Made by a program: the position numbers and the translations under genes. From NCBI RefSeq assembly GCF_036621415.1, contig NZ_CP030941.1, forward strand, positions 3,346,001 to 3,410,000: a stretch of 64,000 nucleotides of DNA, read 5' to 3'. This DNA is from Nitratireductor thuwali (GTDB lineage: Bacteria > Pseudomonadota > Alphaproteobacteria > Rhizobiales > Rhizobiaceae). Shown here piece after piece: positions 11,006-20,204 of the stretch. The notes under the pieces are model-generated. The model was not told the origin of the DNA. It did no database searches and worked only from the letters and a program-made list of their open reading frames with translations. Each line of letters opens with the position of its first letter. Position 1 is the stretch's first letter.

Positions 11006-11887
11006 ATGGCCGACGCCCACGCCAAGAAGCACGACTACCACATCATCGATCCCAGCCCCTGGCCGTTCATCGCCTCGGTTGGCGCGCTCATCACCGCGCT
11101 CGGCGCGATCGCCTGGATGAGGGCGTCCGCAGGGTCCGAGTTCACGCTCTTCGGCGTCAACCTTGCGGGAGCCAATTTCTGGATCTTCGCCGTCGGCATG
11201 ATCATCATCCTCTACACCATGTTCGCGTGGTGGTCGGACACGATCAAGGAGGCGCACGAGGGCCATCATACGAAGGTCGTCTCGCTGCATCTGCGCTACG
11301 GCATGATCATGTTCATCGCCTCCGAGCTCATGTTCTTCGTGGCATGGTTCTGGGCCTTCTTCGACGCCAGCCTGTTCCCAGGAGATCCGGCACAGGTTGC
11401 CCGGGCCGAATATACGGGCGGTGTCTGGCCGCCGGAGGGCATAGAGGTTCTCGATCCCTTCCACCTGCCGCTCTACAACACGATCATCCTGCTTCTGTCC
11501 GGCACCACGGTCACCTGGGCCCACCATGCCCTTCTGGAGAACGACCGGAAGGGGCTCGTGGCGGGCCTGGCGCTCACCGTTGCGCTCGGCATCCTGTTCA
11601 GCTTCGTCCAGGCCTATGAGTATCTGCACGCGCCATTTGCCTTCAGGGACTCCATCTACGGCGCGACCTTCTTCATGGCGACCGGCTTCCATGGCTTCCA
11701 CGTCATCGTGGGCACGATCTTCCTGGCGGTCTGCCTGTTGCGCGCCATGGCCGGCGACTTCACGCCGAAGCAGCATTTCGGCTTCGAGGCGGCTGCATGG
11801 TACTGGCACTTCGTCGATGTGGTCTGGCTGTTCCTCTTCACCTTCATCTATGTCTGGGCGTCGGCGGGGGCGACGATCGCCCATTGA
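11006..11887 (+). CDS. ctaE: Cytochrome c oxidase subunit III
   Basis: A 293-aa protein with about seven membrane helices and the subunit III signatures WPFIASVGAL near the start, SELMFFVAWFWAFF in the middle, and HGFHVIVGT plus WYWHFVDVVWLFLF near the end. It is a core membrane subunit of aa3 oxidase that stabilises turnover. The start at 11006 is 1 bp after ctaG; an in-frame start further upstream would overlap ctaG. A terminator follows 18 bp after the stop, ending the core operon. Confidence 0.97.
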   Translation: MADAHAKKHDYHIIDPSPWPFIASVGALITALGAIAWMRASAGSEFTLFGVNLAGANFWIFAVGMIIILYTMFAWWSDTIKEAHEGHHTKVVSLHLRYGMIMFIASELMFFVAWFWAFFDASLFPGDPAQVARAEYTGGVWPPEGIEVLDPFHLPLYNTIILLLSGTTVTWAHHALLENDRKGLVAGLALTVALGILFSFVQAYEYLHAPFAFRDSIYGATFFMATGFHGFHVIVGTIFLAVCLLRAMAGDFTPKQHFGFEAAAWYWHFVDVVWLFLFTFIYVWASAGATIAH

Positions 11888-11905
11888 CCTTGGCCTGACG
11901 AATGA

Positions 11906-11940
11906 AGGGGCGGCCTCGCTTTGGAGGCGGCCCCTTTTTT
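11906..11940 (+). terminator. Rho-independent terminator after ctaE
   Basis: A GC-rich hairpin, AAGGGGCGGCCTC against GGAGGCGGCCCCTT with one internal mismatch, is followed directly by a run of T. It separates the cox operon from DUF983-surf1. Confidence 0.85.
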
Positions 11941-12005
11941 GCTTTTGATATGATGCCGTTCAGGACGAGCAACTGCTCGGGAACGACCGCGGGAGAAAGC
12001 CTGGA

Positions 12006-12395
12006 ATGAGCGATGACAAGGCCATATGGCCGCCCGTCGACCCGGTCAGCGCCGGGCTGAAGGGGCGGTGCCCGCGCTGCGGCGAGGGGCGGCTGTTTTC
12101 CGGCTTCCTGACGGTGGCGGGGGGCTGCCGCAACTGCAAGCTGGACTACAGCTTTGCCGACGCGGGCGACGGGCCGGCGGTCTTCGTCATCCTCATCATC
12201 GGCTTCATCGTGGTCGGCCTGGCGCTTTGGCTCGAAGTGGCGACCGGCGCGCCGCTGTGGCTTCACTTCGTCCTGTGGCTGCCTTTGACGCTGGTCCTTT
12301 CGCTGACATCATTGCGTCTTATCAAGGGGCTCCTGATCGCACTGCAATTTCGCAACAAGGCGGCTGAAGGCCGGCTGGACAACGGGCACCCATGA
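12006..12395 (+). CDS. DUF983 family membrane protein with zinc-ribbon-like cysteines
   Basis: A 129-aa protein with four cysteines in two CxxC pairs (C22/C25 and C41/C44) before two membrane helices (about 58-80 and 86-108). DUF983 genes usually sit next to surf1 in alphaproteobacterial cox clusters. A role in oxidase assembly is suspected from linkage but not shown. Its last codons overlap the surf1 start (ATGA), implying coupled translation. Confidence 0.88.
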   Translation: MSDDKAIWPPVDPVSAGLKGRCPRCGEGRLFSGFLTVAGGCRNCKLDYSFADAGDGPAVFVILIIGFIVVGLALWLEVATGAPLWLHFVLWLPLTLVLSLTSLRLIKGLLIALQFRNKAAEGRLDNGHP

Positions 12396-13141
12396 CGAGC
12401 GACGTGACAAAATCCCCTTCGCGGCGCAGCAGCTGGCTCCTGCTGGCCCTGAGCCTGCCGACCCTGATCCTGCTTCTCATCCTCGGCACCTGGCAGGTGC
12501 AGCGGCTGCAATGGAAGGAGGCGCTGCTGGACCGGATCAACGAGCGGGTGGCGGCCGAGCCCGTCCCGCTCGAGGAGATCGCCAGCGCCCATGCGGCCGG
12601 GGCCGACATCGAGTACCGGCCGGTAACGGTTTCGGGGCGGCTGATGAACGACCGCGAGCGGCACTATCTGGCGACCTGGCAGGGGCAGTCGGGCTTTTTC
12701 GTGCACACGCCCCTGGCGCTGGAAGACGGGCGCAGCATCTTCGTCAATCGCGGCTTCGTGCCCTATGACCGCAAGGACCCCGAAACCCGCCCGGCCGGTC
12801 AGATGGAGGACATCGTCCAGATCGGCGGTCTGGCGCGGACGGCGCCCGAGGAGAAGCCTTCCTTCATCGTGCCGGACAACACGCCCGACAAGAACGTCTT
12901 CTACTGGAAGGACCTGGACGCGATGGCCGCGTCCGCGCAACTGGCGCCGGAAGATGTCTATCCGTTCTATGTGGACGCCGACGGCACGCCCAATCCCGGC
13001 GGGCTTCCCGTCGGCGGCGTCACCCGGATCGACCTTCCCAACAGCCATCTGCAATATGCCGTGACCTGGTACGGACTGGCCTTTGCGCTTGTCATCGTGC
13101 TTGCGTTCTGGTTTCTGCGGCGCAACGACCACGACGCTTGA
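12392..13141 (+). CDS. SURF1 family oxidase assembly protein
   Basis: A 249-aa protein with the SURF1 layout: an N-terminal helix (about 15-33) running into GTWQVQRLQWK, a large periplasmic domain with VNRGFVP, and a C-terminal helix (about 222-240) preceded by NSHLQYAVTWYGLA. SURF1 proteins bind heme A and help insert it into CoxA. Co-transcription with DUF983 and closeness to cox genes support this role. Confidence 0.94.
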   Translation: MTSDVTKSPSRRSSWLLLALSLPTLILLLILGTWQVQRLQWKEALLDRINERVAAEPVPLEEIASAHAAGADIEYRPVTVSGRLMNDRERHYLATWQGQSGFFVHTPLALEDGRSIFVNRGFVPYDRKDPETRPAGQMEDIVQIGGLARTAPEEKPSFIVPDNTPDKNVFYWKDLDAMAASAQLAPEDVYPFYVDADGTPNPGGLPVGGVTRIDLPNSHLQYAVTWYGLAFALVIVLAFWFLRRNDHDA

Positions 13142-13190
13142 CGCGGGCAGGGGACCGAACCATTTTCCTGCTGACCCCGCGAAGAGCCTT

Positions 13191-13249
13191 CTTGTTCTCC
13201 GCACTTGTGCGGACGTCAGGTGATTCCACCTGACTGCAAAATGCTATAG
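13191..13249. repeat. Double-hairpin interspersed repeat upstream of ispH
   Basis: Two small hairpins in tandem: CCGCA...TGCGG, then TCAGGTG (13216-13222) with CACCTGA (13227-13233). They are followed by CTGCAAAATGCTATAG. A second copy with a few substitutions lies at 55583-55643. This copy ends 12 bp before the ispH start codon, so it must be in or next to the ispH leader. Confidence 0.85.
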
Positions 13250-13261
13250 GAGCCACCGGCG

Positions 13262-14269
13262 ATGAACGACGCGCAGAAAGAAAAGCTGACGGTGCGCCTT
13301 TGCGGCCCGCGCGGCTTTTGCGCAGGTGTCGACCGGGCCATTCAGATCGTCGTGCTGGCGCTGAAGAAATACGGCGCTCCCGTCTATGTGCGCCACGAGA
13401 TCGTGCACAATCGCTATGTCGTGGAGGGCCTGCAGGAGCGCGGCGCCGTCTTCATCGAGGAACTGCACGAAATCCCGCCCGACCACCGCCATTGCCCGGT
13501 GGTCTTCTCCGCCCATGGCGTGCCCAAATCGGTGCCCGCGGACGCCGAGGCGCGCAACCTGTTCTATCTCGACGCCACCTGCCCGCTGGTCTCCAAGGTC
13601 CACAAGCAGGCGATGCGGCATGAGCGCCTGGGGCGCCACGTTCTCCTGATCGGCCATGCCGGCCATCCGGAGGTGATCGGCACCATGGGCCAGTTGCCCG
13701 ACGGGGTGGTGACGCTGGTCGAGACCGTCGAGGACGCGGCCCGGCTAAAGCCGCCGGAGGGGGTGGAACTGGGCTTCGTCACGCAGACCACGCTTTCGGT
13801 GGAGGACACCGCCGGCATCATCCGCGCGCTGCAGGAGCGTTTTCCCGGCATGAAGGCGCCCGCCGCCGAATCCATCTGCTACGCCACCACCAACCGCCAG
13901 GAAGCGGTAAAGGCGGCGGCGCCTGGCTCGGACCTGTTCCTCGTCGTGGGGGCGCCCAACTCCTCCAATTCGCGCCGCCTGGTCGAGGTGGCGGAAAGGG
14001 CAGGGGCGAAAAAGGCGCTGCTGGTGCAGCGCGCCAGCGAGATACCCTGGGACGAGGTCGGAAACATTGGCGTTCTGGGCCTGTCGGCGGGCGCTTCGGC
14101 GCCGGAGATCATCGTCAACGAGATCATCGACGCCTTCGCCGAGCGCTACGACGTCACCGTGGACCTGGCGACCACCGCCGAGGAACTGGAGAACTTCCCC
14201 GTGATGCGCACGCTGCGCGACGTGGAACTGACCAGGGCGGACATGGCCTTTGTGAACGGAACGGTCTGA
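13262..14269 (+). CDS. ispH: 4-hydroxy-3-methylbut-2-enyl diphosphate reductase
   Basis: A 335-aa protein of the IspH/LytB family, the last step of the MEP isoprenoid pathway, making IPP and DMAPP. The three 4Fe-4S cysteines are at C20 ([10 protein letters not shown]), C107 ([11 protein letters not shown]) and C206 ([10 protein letters not shown]). Substrate-binding histidines lie in RHEIVHN and SAHG. It is followed 1 bp later by thrB and then rnhA, an arrangement seen across Rhizobiales. Confidence 0.97.
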   Translation: MNDAQKEKLTVRLCGPRGFCAGVDRAIQIVVLALKKYGAPVYVRHEIVHNRYVVEGLQERGAVFIEELHEIPPDHRHCPVVFSAHGVPKSVPADAEARNLFYLDATCPLVSKVHKQAMRHERLGRHVLLIGHAGHPEVIGTMGQLPDGVVTLVETVEDAARLKPPEGVELGFVTQTTLSVEDTAGIIRALQERFPGMKAPAAESICYATTNRQEAVKAAAPGSDLFLVVGAPNSSNSRRLVEVAERAGAKKALLVQRASEIPWDEVGNIGVLGLSAGASAPEIIVNEIIDAFAERYDVTVDLATTAEELENFPVMRTLRDVELTRADMAFVNGTV

Positions 14270-14270
14270 G

Positions 14271-15239
14271 GTGGCGGTCTATACGGACATCTCCGAAGAG
14301 GAGCTCGGCGCCTTCCTGCGCGGCTATGACGTGGGCGAACTTCTTTCCTACAAGGGCATCGCGGAGGGAACGGAGAACTCCAACTACCTGCTGCACACCA
14401 GCACCGCCTCCTTCATCCTCACGCTCTACGAGCGCCGGGTGGAGCGCGAGGATCTGCCCTTCTTCCTCGGCCTCATGGAGCATCTGGCGGGCAAGGGCGT
14501 CTCCTGCCCCTTGCCGGTGCACCGCCGGGACGGCGCGATGATCGGCGAACTGGCCGGCCGGCCGGCCGCGCTCATCACCTTTCTGGAAGGCATGTGGATG
14601 CGCCGGCCCACGGCACAGCACTGCCGCGAGGTGGGCAAGGCGCTGGCCGAACTGCACAACGCCGCCGCCGATTTCCCGCTCACACGAAGGAACGCGCTCG
14701 CGCCGCGCGACTGGGCGACCCTGTGGGAAGCCTGCCGGGACCGCGCCGACGAGGTGGAGCCGGGGCTTGCCCGCGAGGTCGAGGCCGGTCTTGAGGAAGT
14801 TCTTGCCGGCTGGCCCTCTCATCTTCCTTTCGGGGTGATCCACGCCGATCTTTTCCCTGACAACGTCTTTTTCCTCGGCGGCAAGGTGTCGGGGCTGATC
14901 GACTTTTATTTCGCCTGCAACGACCTGCTGGCCTATGACGTGGCGACCTGCCTCAATGCCTGGTGCTTCGAAAAGGACATCTCCTACAATCTGACCAAGG
15001 GGACGGCTCTGCTTGCCGGATATCAGAGCGTGCGGCCGCTCGACCCCGCCGAGATCGAGTTCCTGCCGCTGCTGGCCCGCGGCTCGGCGCTGCGCTTCAT
15101 GCTGACGCGCCTGCACGACTGGCTGCTCATCCCCGACGGGCCGATGATCGAGAAGCGCGATCCGATGGAATATATAAGGCGCGTGCGTTTTCACCGGCAG
15201 ATCGCAGCACCCACCGAATATGGGATCGAACCGGCTTGA
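14271..15239 (+). CDS. thrB: Homoserine kinase, aminoglycoside-phosphotransferase-like (ThrB2 type)
   Basis: A 322-aa protein with a GTG start directly after ispH. The kinase catalytic loop [10 protein letters not shown] has H191, D193 and N198, and the metal-binding Asp is D211 in GLIDFYF. This choline-kinase-like form replaces the GHMP-type homoserine kinase in alphaproteobacteria and phosphorylates homoserine for threonine synthesis; threonine synthase is encoded at 28497-29897. The stop overlaps the rnhA start by 3 nt. Confidence 0.94.
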   Translation: MAVYTDISEEELGAFLRGYDVGELLSYKGIAEGTENSNYLLHTSTASFILTLYERRVEREDLPFFLGLMEHLAGKGVSCPLPVHRRDGAMIGELAGRPAALITFLEGMWMRRPTAQHCREVGKALAELHNAAADFPLTRRNALAPRDWATLWEACRDRADEVEPGLAREVEAGLEEVLAGWPSHLPFGVIHADLFPDNVFFLGGKVSGLIDFYFACNDLLAYDVATCLNAWCFEKDISYNLTKGTALLAGYQSVRPLDPAEIEFLPLLARGSALRFMLTRLHDWLLIPDGPMIEKRDPMEYIRRVRFHRQIAAPTEYGIEPA

Positions 15240-15700
15240 AACGCATCGAAATCTTCACCGACGGAGCCTGTTCGGGCAATCCGGGACCCGGCGGCTGGGG
15301 CGCCGTGCTGCGCTACAACGACAAGGAGAAGGAACTTTCCGGCGGCGAGGCCGACACGACCAACAACCGCATGGAGCTGAAGGCGGCGACGGAGGCGCTG
15401 AACGCGCTCAGGGAACCCTGCGAGGTCGATCTTTACACGGACAGCAACTATGTCCGCGACGGCATCTCCGGCTGGATCGACGGCTGGAAACGCAATGGCT
15501 GGAAGACGGCTGCCAAGAAGCCCGTCAAGAACGCCGAGCTGTGGCAGGCGCTCGACGAGGCCCGCCGCCGCCACAAGGTGCACTGGCACTGGGTGAAGGG
15601 GCATGCGGGCCATCCGGAGAACGAACGGGCCGACGCGCTGGCGCGCGCCGGAATGGCGCCCTTCAAGAACAATGGCCGCCGGGCGCCCGCGCCGTCTTAA
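15236..15700 (+). CDS. rnhA: Ribonuclease HI
   Basis: A 154-aa protein with an inferred TTG start overlapping the thrB stop (TTGA); an in-frame ATG much further upstream lies inside thrB. Catalytic acids are D9 ([16 protein letters not shown]), E47 (NNRMELKA), D69 (LYTDSNYV) and D133 (NERADALA). It removes RNA from RNA-DNA hybrids. The basic tail after residue 140 is slightly longer than in E. coli. Confidence 0.95.
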   Translation: MKRIEIFTDGACSGNPGPGGWGAVLRYNDKEKELSGGEADTTNNRMELKAATEALNALREPCEVDLYTDSNYVRDGISGWIDGWKRNGWKTAAKKPVKNAELWQALDEARRRHKVHWHWVKGHAGHPENERADALARAGMAPFKNNGRRAPAPS

Positions 15701-15758
15701 CCTCGTTTGAAAGCCGGCATTTGCGCGCCTGCGGGCAAGTGCTATTGACCGTTCGGGA

Positions 15759-15797
15759 CATGCGGCAGGTCGCATTGCGGCAGGTCGCACTGCGGTG
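15759..15797 (+). repeat. Short tandem repeat, 15-bp unit
   Basis: Two identical units, CATTGCGGCAGGTCG-like, start at 15759 and 15774 (the first with one change) and a partial third follows. They lie just upstream of the ribosome-binding region of the next gene. No function is evident. Confidence 0.6.
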
Positions 15798-15805
15798 GGG
15801 ACGTC

Positions 15806-17020
15806 ATGGCTTTATCTGCATGGATCGAGGCGACGATCGCCTGGCTGTACCGGACCTGGAACGCCCACGCCGGGCTTTTGGGCGCGCTCCTCATGGTCGG
15901 CTATTTTGCCGCCGTCGCCGCCGTCGCCTGGGCCTACCCGCTGGCCAATTGGGACATCGTGGCCTATGTCGCCGCCGCCCTGAACGACGGCGTGCGGAGC
16001 GCCGCGGAAGTCCACGGCCTTGCCTGGCGGGCGGTCGAGGAACGGGTGAGCGCGGGCGATTTTCTGGTCCTGACGGCGGATCGGCCCTACCGGATCCGCC
16101 AATATGCCGATCCGCAGGCCTTTGCGACCATGCTGGGCTTCTACGAGACCAAGATCGCCTATGTCGCGGTGATCGGGTGGCTTTCCCACTGGATGCAGGC
16201 CGTCGATGCGGTCCGTCTCATCTCGGCGGCCTCGGCGGTGGCCTTCGGGACGACCGTCCTCTTCTGGGCCCGGTCGCGGGGACTGCTGGGCCATGCGCCG
16301 CTGATACTGGCCTTCCTCGCCGCCGCCGGGTTTTCGGAGATGGCCCGGTCGGGCATACCCGATCTCTTCGCGGCGCTGTTCATTCTTCTTGCCGTGTGGA
16401 GCTACCTGCGGGGACAGGATGTGCTGACCGCCGCCGCCCTGGTTGCGGCCGTTGCCGTTCGCCCGGACCATGTCGCCTTCGTCGGCGTGTTCGCCTGCGC
16501 GGCGCTGCTGAAGCGCCAGGGCGCCGTCGCGGCGCTGGCGGCCCTTGCCGCGTCGGCGGCGGCCTATCTCCTCATCATGCGGGGCTCGGAGCATCCCGGC
16601 TGGTGGGTGCAGATGTGGTTCACCCACATCGAATATGTGCCGACGCTGGAGGGATTTTCGCCCGAATTCTCGCTGGCCGCCTATGGGCTGATCGTGGTCA
16701 GGGCACTCGTGCGCGCGCTCGTCGAGGAGAACTGGCTGCTTCTCCTGCTTCTGCTGGCCGCCGGCTACGGCCGGCTTCTGGCCCGCGATGCCTTCATGGA
16801 AGAGCGGGAGCGGGCGGTTCTATTGGCCGGCTTCGGCACGATCCTGGCAAAGTTCGCGGCGTTTCCGCTGTTTGAATCGCGCTTTCACCTGGCCTATCTG
16901 ACCGTCATCGGAATGACGCTGCTGGCCGTCGCCGTGCGGAATGCGGCGACGGTCCATCAGGCGGCGGCCCCGGATCATCCCGCCATAGCAAGGAAACGGC
17001 AAAACAAGCTGGCCGTTTGA
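15806..17020 (+). CDS. Polytopic membrane protein, possible GT-C-type glycosyltransferase
   Basis: A 404-aa protein with about nine or ten hydrophobic helices. After the first helix comes a periplasmic loop beginning NWDIVAYVA, with an Asp placed as in GT-C (lipid-linked sugar donor) glycosyltransferases. A second GSEHPGWWVQMWF loop precedes more helices. GGTGGGGA before ATG 15806 can serve as a ribosome-binding site. No neighbour clarifies the role and I do not recognise the specific family; the glycosyltransferase idea is inference from topology and one motif. Confidence 0.6.
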   Translation: MALSAWIEATIAWLYRTWNAHAGLLGALLMVGYFAAVAAVAWAYPLANWDIVAYVAAALNDGVRSAAEVHGLAWRAVEERVSAGDFLVLTADRPYRIRQYADPQAFATMLGFYETKIAYVAVIGWLSHWMQAVDAVRLISAASAVAFGTTVLFWARSRGLLGHAPLILAFLAAAGFSEMARSGIPDLFAALFILLAVWSYLRGQDVLTAAALVAAVAVRPDHVAFVGVFACAALLKRQGAVAALAALAASAAAYLLIMRGSEHPGWWVQMWFTHIEYVPTLEGFSPEFSLAAYGLIVVRALVRALVEENWLLLLLLLAAGYGRLLARDAFMEERERAVLLAGFGTILAKFAAFPLFESRFHLAYLTVIGMTLLAVAVRNAATVHQAAAPDHPAIARKRQNKLAV

Positions 17021-17123
17021 TTTTCACGTAATCCGGCTCGGACGGGCCCGAGCAATTATGGGCCGCCTGACGGCAAGATGCCGTGGATTGCGATGGCGCT
17101 TGCCCGGACCCGTCGCCGGACCT

Positions 17124-17471
17124 TCACCGCAAGGCCGGCCGCACGCTCGGCGGCACGATATCCGGCCCCACTTCTTCCCAGGCCGTCACCTCACCGCCTT
17201 TGACGTAGAGCCGCAACAGGGCGCCATCCCTGAGCTCTTTCGGTGCCAGAAAGGCAAGCTGGGTCTGCGCGCCGTTCTCGCTGTAGCAGGAAAGCCGGTA
17301 CTGGAACCGCCAGTCGCCAAACTCGGCACGGTCGAGTTCGGCGAATTCGGAGCCGACACGAACGTAGCACTGGTCGGCAAACCACCGATTGCTGTTCGCC
17401 GCAAACAATCCGAGGAACACGCCCACGGCGAGCAGAAGCAAGGCTACAATGACGATGATTATATACTTCAT
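17124..17471 (-). CDS. YxeA-like small exported or anchored protein
   Basis: A 115-aa protein. The N-terminal hydrophobic helix (about 3-25) could be a signal or anchor. The C-terminal half fits the YxeA/DUF1093 pattern: a beta-rich domain, then LRDGALLRLYVKGGEVTAWEEV and a final hydrophobic proline-containing stretch. YxeA proteins are best known in Firmicutes and their function is unknown. Its upstream DNA is strikingly A/T-rich for this window. No operon partner is seen. Confidence 0.68.
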   Translation of the reverse strand: MKYIIIVIVALLLLAVGVFLGLFAANSNRWFADQCYVRVGSEFAELDRAEFGDWRFQYRLSCYSENGAQTQLAFLAPKELRDGALLRLYVKGGEVTAWEEVGPDIVPPSVRPALR

Positions 17472-17490
17472 AATATTATCCTAAACATAC

Positions 17491-17518
17491 AGTGTTAGAA
17501 TGTATAAACGTAAACACT
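17491..17518 (-). promoter_or_regulatory. AT-rich palindromic stretch before the YxeA-like gene
   Basis: AGTGTT (17491-17496) and AACACT (17513-17518) form an inverted repeat, with an imperfect inner palindrome TGTATAAACGTAAACA. It lies 20-48 bp upstream of the start on the minus strand, where a promoter and operator would be. Assignment is by position and symmetry only. Confidence 0.35.
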
Positions 17519-17704
17519 ATATAAACGAACCTGCCGCGCCCGGCAAGCCAGGAGGAGCCGAGCGCAGGTCCGCCTTCGGCGAGGATCAAGGGGCGTGGCC
17601 GCCCGGCGTCCAGATCCGTTTCGCAGAAACGCCGAACTGATCCAACTGTTTGGATATGCGCAATTGCGGACGTCAAGGCGGCTTCCGCTTTTCCTGGAGT
17701 TTCT

Positions 17705-18190
17705 CTAGAGCTGGTCGAGTATGCGCGCGGCGCCGCTCGTCACGGCCTTGCCCGGCACTTCCTCCAGGTTGAGCTTCTTCACGACGCCGTCTTCGACGAT
17801 CATCGAAAAACGCCTCGAACGCTGGCCGAGGCCCCGGTCCGAAAGGTCGGCGTCGAGCCCCAGCGCCCTGGCGAAGGTGCCGTTGCCGTCGGCCAGGAAA
17901 ACCAGCCTGTCCTCCGCTCCGGTGAAACGGGCCCAGGCGCCCATGACATGGGCATCGTTGACCGAGACCACCGCAATGGCGTCGATGCCGCGCGCCGTTA
18001 TGGCGTCGAAATTTTCGACGAAGCCCGGCAGATGATCGTTGCTGCAGGTCGGCGTGAACGCGCCCGGCACGCCGAACAGGACGATCCTGCGGCCGGCGAA
18101 GAAGTCGGCGACGCCGATTTCTTCCGCGCCGTTGGGGGACGCCTTCTTGAGCTTGACGTCTGGAAGGCGGTCTCCAACGGAAATCGGCAT
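17705..18190 (-). CDS. Peroxiredoxin, Prx5/AhpE-like (1-Cys)
   Basis: A 161-aa thioredoxin-fold peroxiredoxin. The peroxidatic cysteine is C49 in PGAFTPTCSNDHLPGF, the typical P-x3-T-x2-C site; no other cysteine is present, so it acts as a 1-Cys enzyme needing an external thiol. The C-terminal half has GADDR-like residues (FTGAEDRLVFLADG) and the GLGQRSRRFSMIV strand. It reduces hydroperoxides in the cytosol. Start chosen at the family's usual MPISVGDRLP. Confidence 0.94.
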   Translation of the reverse strand: MPISVGDRLPDVKLKKASPNGAEEIGVADFFAGRRIVLFGVPGAFTPTCSNDHLPGFVENFDAITARGIDAIAVVSVNDAHVMGAWARFTGAEDRLVFLADGNGTFARALGLDADLSDRGLGQRSRRFSMIVEDGVVKKLNLEEVPGKAVTSGAARILDQL

Positions 18191-18309
18191 GCGGTGGTCT
18201 CCGGTCTGTCGCTTGGGTGGTCGGGCGGGTTCGGACGGCGGGTGCTGCGGTGAATGCGGCAGGATCCCAGGGGGATTTAGGACGCTTTTTGGCCGACTTC
18301 CAGAGACCG

Positions 18310-19113
18310 CTATCGTATTTCTTGCGGCACCTGTATTTCACCGGTCACGGCCTCCGCCGCCTGGACGAGGGTGTAGGAGATTTCCTGTTCACGGCCTCCG
18401 CCCTGCGGCGTCCCGCCCATGAGCGGAACGGAGAAACGTCCGCCGCCCATGTGCCGGGGCACGCCCAATTGCAGGTCGTCTGCGCCCGCCAGGAAAAGCT
18501 GCGCGGCATCCGGGTCGCCCGCGATGTCGGCGCTGAGGATGATCTCGCCCGGCCTGCGCTCTGCCTTCACGATCCGCAGGCCTTCCCGCGGCTGGCCCGG
18601 CAGTGCCATGAACGCCCGCTGGACGAGGAGGGCATCCTGCGGATTGTCGGGATCGGCGCCCGAATCGAACGAGAATGCCGCCTGGAAGGGAATGCAGATC
18701 GTCTCGCATATGCCGAGCAGCACTTCGCCCTCGATAATGCCGCCGCTGTTTGCCGCTTCCATCTTGAATGTCAGCGGCAGGGCGACGCTGTGCTTGTAGC
18801 CGGACCATGTGGAATATTCGTCGGTGACCCAGGCCGGCGCGGGGTAATGGATCTCCACCGCCTGCGCCGCCGACGATGGCGAAAGCTCTATCTGCGGCGG
18901 GATGCCGGCCTCGCCGGGCGCGCGCCAATAGGTTTTCCAGCCGGGCTTCAGCCGGATTTCCAGGGCGCCCCTCGCCACGCCGCGCGCGTCGGACAGCCCG
19001 GTTGAGACGATGCGGACGGCTCCCCCTTCGCTCTCCATCCATTGGCTGGAGGAGGCAAGGGCCGGGCTACCGGAAGCCACGAGAAGGGCGGAAGCAAGAA
19101 GCAGCGTTTTCAT
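18310..19113 (-). CDS. Periplasmic protein with DsbD N-terminal (DsbD-alpha)-like domain
   Basis: A 267-aa protein starting at the ATG that opens a signal peptide (MKTLLLASALLVASG..., cleavage near ALA-S); the frame opens 19 codons earlier. It contains the DsbD-alpha-like domain: GWKTYWRAPGEAGIPP, then a GICETICIPF motif with two cysteines four residues apart. The DsbD transmembrane and thioredoxin domains are missing, so it is a stand-alone periplasmic domain, a form common in Rhizobiales, probably a thiol-redox partner of an electron-transfer protein encoded elsewhere. Confidence 0.85.
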   Translation of the reverse strand: MKTLLLASALLVASGSPALASSSQWMESEGGAVRIVSTGLSDARGVARGALEIRLKPGWKTYWRAPGEAGIPPQIELSPSSAAQAVEIHYPAPAWVTDEYSTWSGYKHSVALPLTFKMEAANSGGIIEGEVLLGICETICIPFQAAFSFDSGADPDNPQDALLVQRAFMALPGQPREGLRIVKAERRPGEIILSADIAGDPDAAQLFLAGADDLQLGVPRHMGGGRFSVPLMGGTPQGGGREQEISYTLVQAAEAVTGEIQVPQEIR

Positions 19114-19253
19114 GACGGCGAAGATGTGCCGGCCGGGCCGGAAGCGCAATGACAGGGAGGCGAACCGCAATCATTTTCTCGTGAAACAGGGCTCATCAAA
19201 ATCAAACCGGCGGTCCCTTTCATGCGAGGGGGAAAAGCGGTAGGCTTGCCTCA

Positions 19254-19360
19254 GAGCCTGTCTTGAAAGTCGTGATGGCGGACGGCGAACCGCGTTTATG
19301 CGCGCCGGTGCTCGAAAGGCGCCGTTCCCGGCTCGCCCTGACGGTTTTCAAGGCAGTCTC
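19254..19360. repeat. Palindromic intergenic repeat upstream of yqgE (family A member)
   Basis: Outer arms 19254-19268 and 19346-19360 are imperfect inverted repeats. Shared with the 6425-6568 element: TTGAAAGTCGTGA near the left, CGGTGCTCGAAA in the centre, and CGGCTCGCCCTGACGG near the right. It lies in the 273-bp gap 19114-19386 and ends 26 bp before the yqgE start, so it is probably part of its leader. Confidence 0.8.
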
Positions 19361-19386
19361 TTGGAACAGGCGAAGACGGTGCAATC

Positions 19387-19971
19387 ATGGTCTCGACGGA
19401 AGGAAATCTCCAGAACCACTTCCTGATCGCCATGCCCGGCATGCGCGACGAACGGTTTCTGCGCTCCGTCATCTATCTTTGCGCCCATGGCGAGGACGGA
19501 GCCATGGGCCTGATGATCAATCAGGCCCAGCAGCTTGGTTTTGCCGACGTGCTGGTCGAACTGGGCATCCTGGAGCGCAGCCAGTCGATCCGCCTGCCGT
19601 ACAATGCGCGCAAGATGTCGGTGCTCAATGGCGGCCCGGTGGACCGCAGCCGGGGCTTCGTTCTCCACAGCGGCGACTACATGGTGGATTCGTCCATGGC
19701 CGTTTCCGAGCAGATCTGCCTGACCGCCACGGTCGACATCCTGCGGGCGATCTCGGCGGGCAGCGGCCCGCGCCAGGCCATCATGGCGCTCGGCTATTCC
19801 GGCTGGGCCTCCGGGCAGCTGGAACACGAGATCGCCGAGAATGGCTGGCTGGCGATCCCGGCCACGCCGGAGCTGCTGTTCGGCAGCGACGTCGACACCG
19901 CCTATGACCGCATCCTTGCATCGATGGGCATAGATCCGACGCATCTCAGCCAGACCGCCGGCCACGCCTGA
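19387..19971 (+). CDS. YqgE/AlgH family protein (DUF179)
   Basis: A 194-aa protein with the family's N-terminal FLIAMPGM, then VIYLCAHGEDGAMGLMINQ, NGGPVDRSRGFVLHS, and the GYSGWASGQLEHEIAENGWL segment. These are widely conserved bacterial proteins; AlgH was linked to alginate regulation but biochemical function is unknown. Length is normal. The palindromic repeat immediately upstream may affect expression. Confidence 0.93.
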   Translation: MVSTEGNLQNHFLIAMPGMRDERFLRSVIYLCAHGEDGAMGLMINQAQQLGFADVLVELGILERSQSIRLPYNARKMSVLNGGPVDRSRGFVLHSGDYMVDSSMAVSEQICLTATVDILRAISAGSGPRQAIMALGYSGWASGQLEHEIAENGWLAIPATPELLFGSDVDTAYDRILASMGIDPTHLSQTAGHA

Positions 19972-20204
19972 GACCCCGGCGGCGCCCCTGCCGGATTTGC
20001 GCATCCGATCAGCGCAACGGTGGCGGAAGTGGATTGTGAAGGCGCGCGCCGCTCCCTTGTCGAATTCAGAAGAGAATTGGCGTGATTTGCTCGGGTCAAG
20101 AGTGGAGGTGAAGGATCCCAGCGCCGGGTACTTCCGGTTCCGACCGCATTTCGGCCGTTGTCCTTCTTAGGATCGTTGCTTGAAAGCGGACATAGAGGGT
20201 CGGC

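Noticed and set aside
15759..15805. Earlier start for the membrane protein at 15806
   Set aside because: The upstream in-frame and alternative-frame codons fall in a short tandem repeat and lack a ribosome-binding site.
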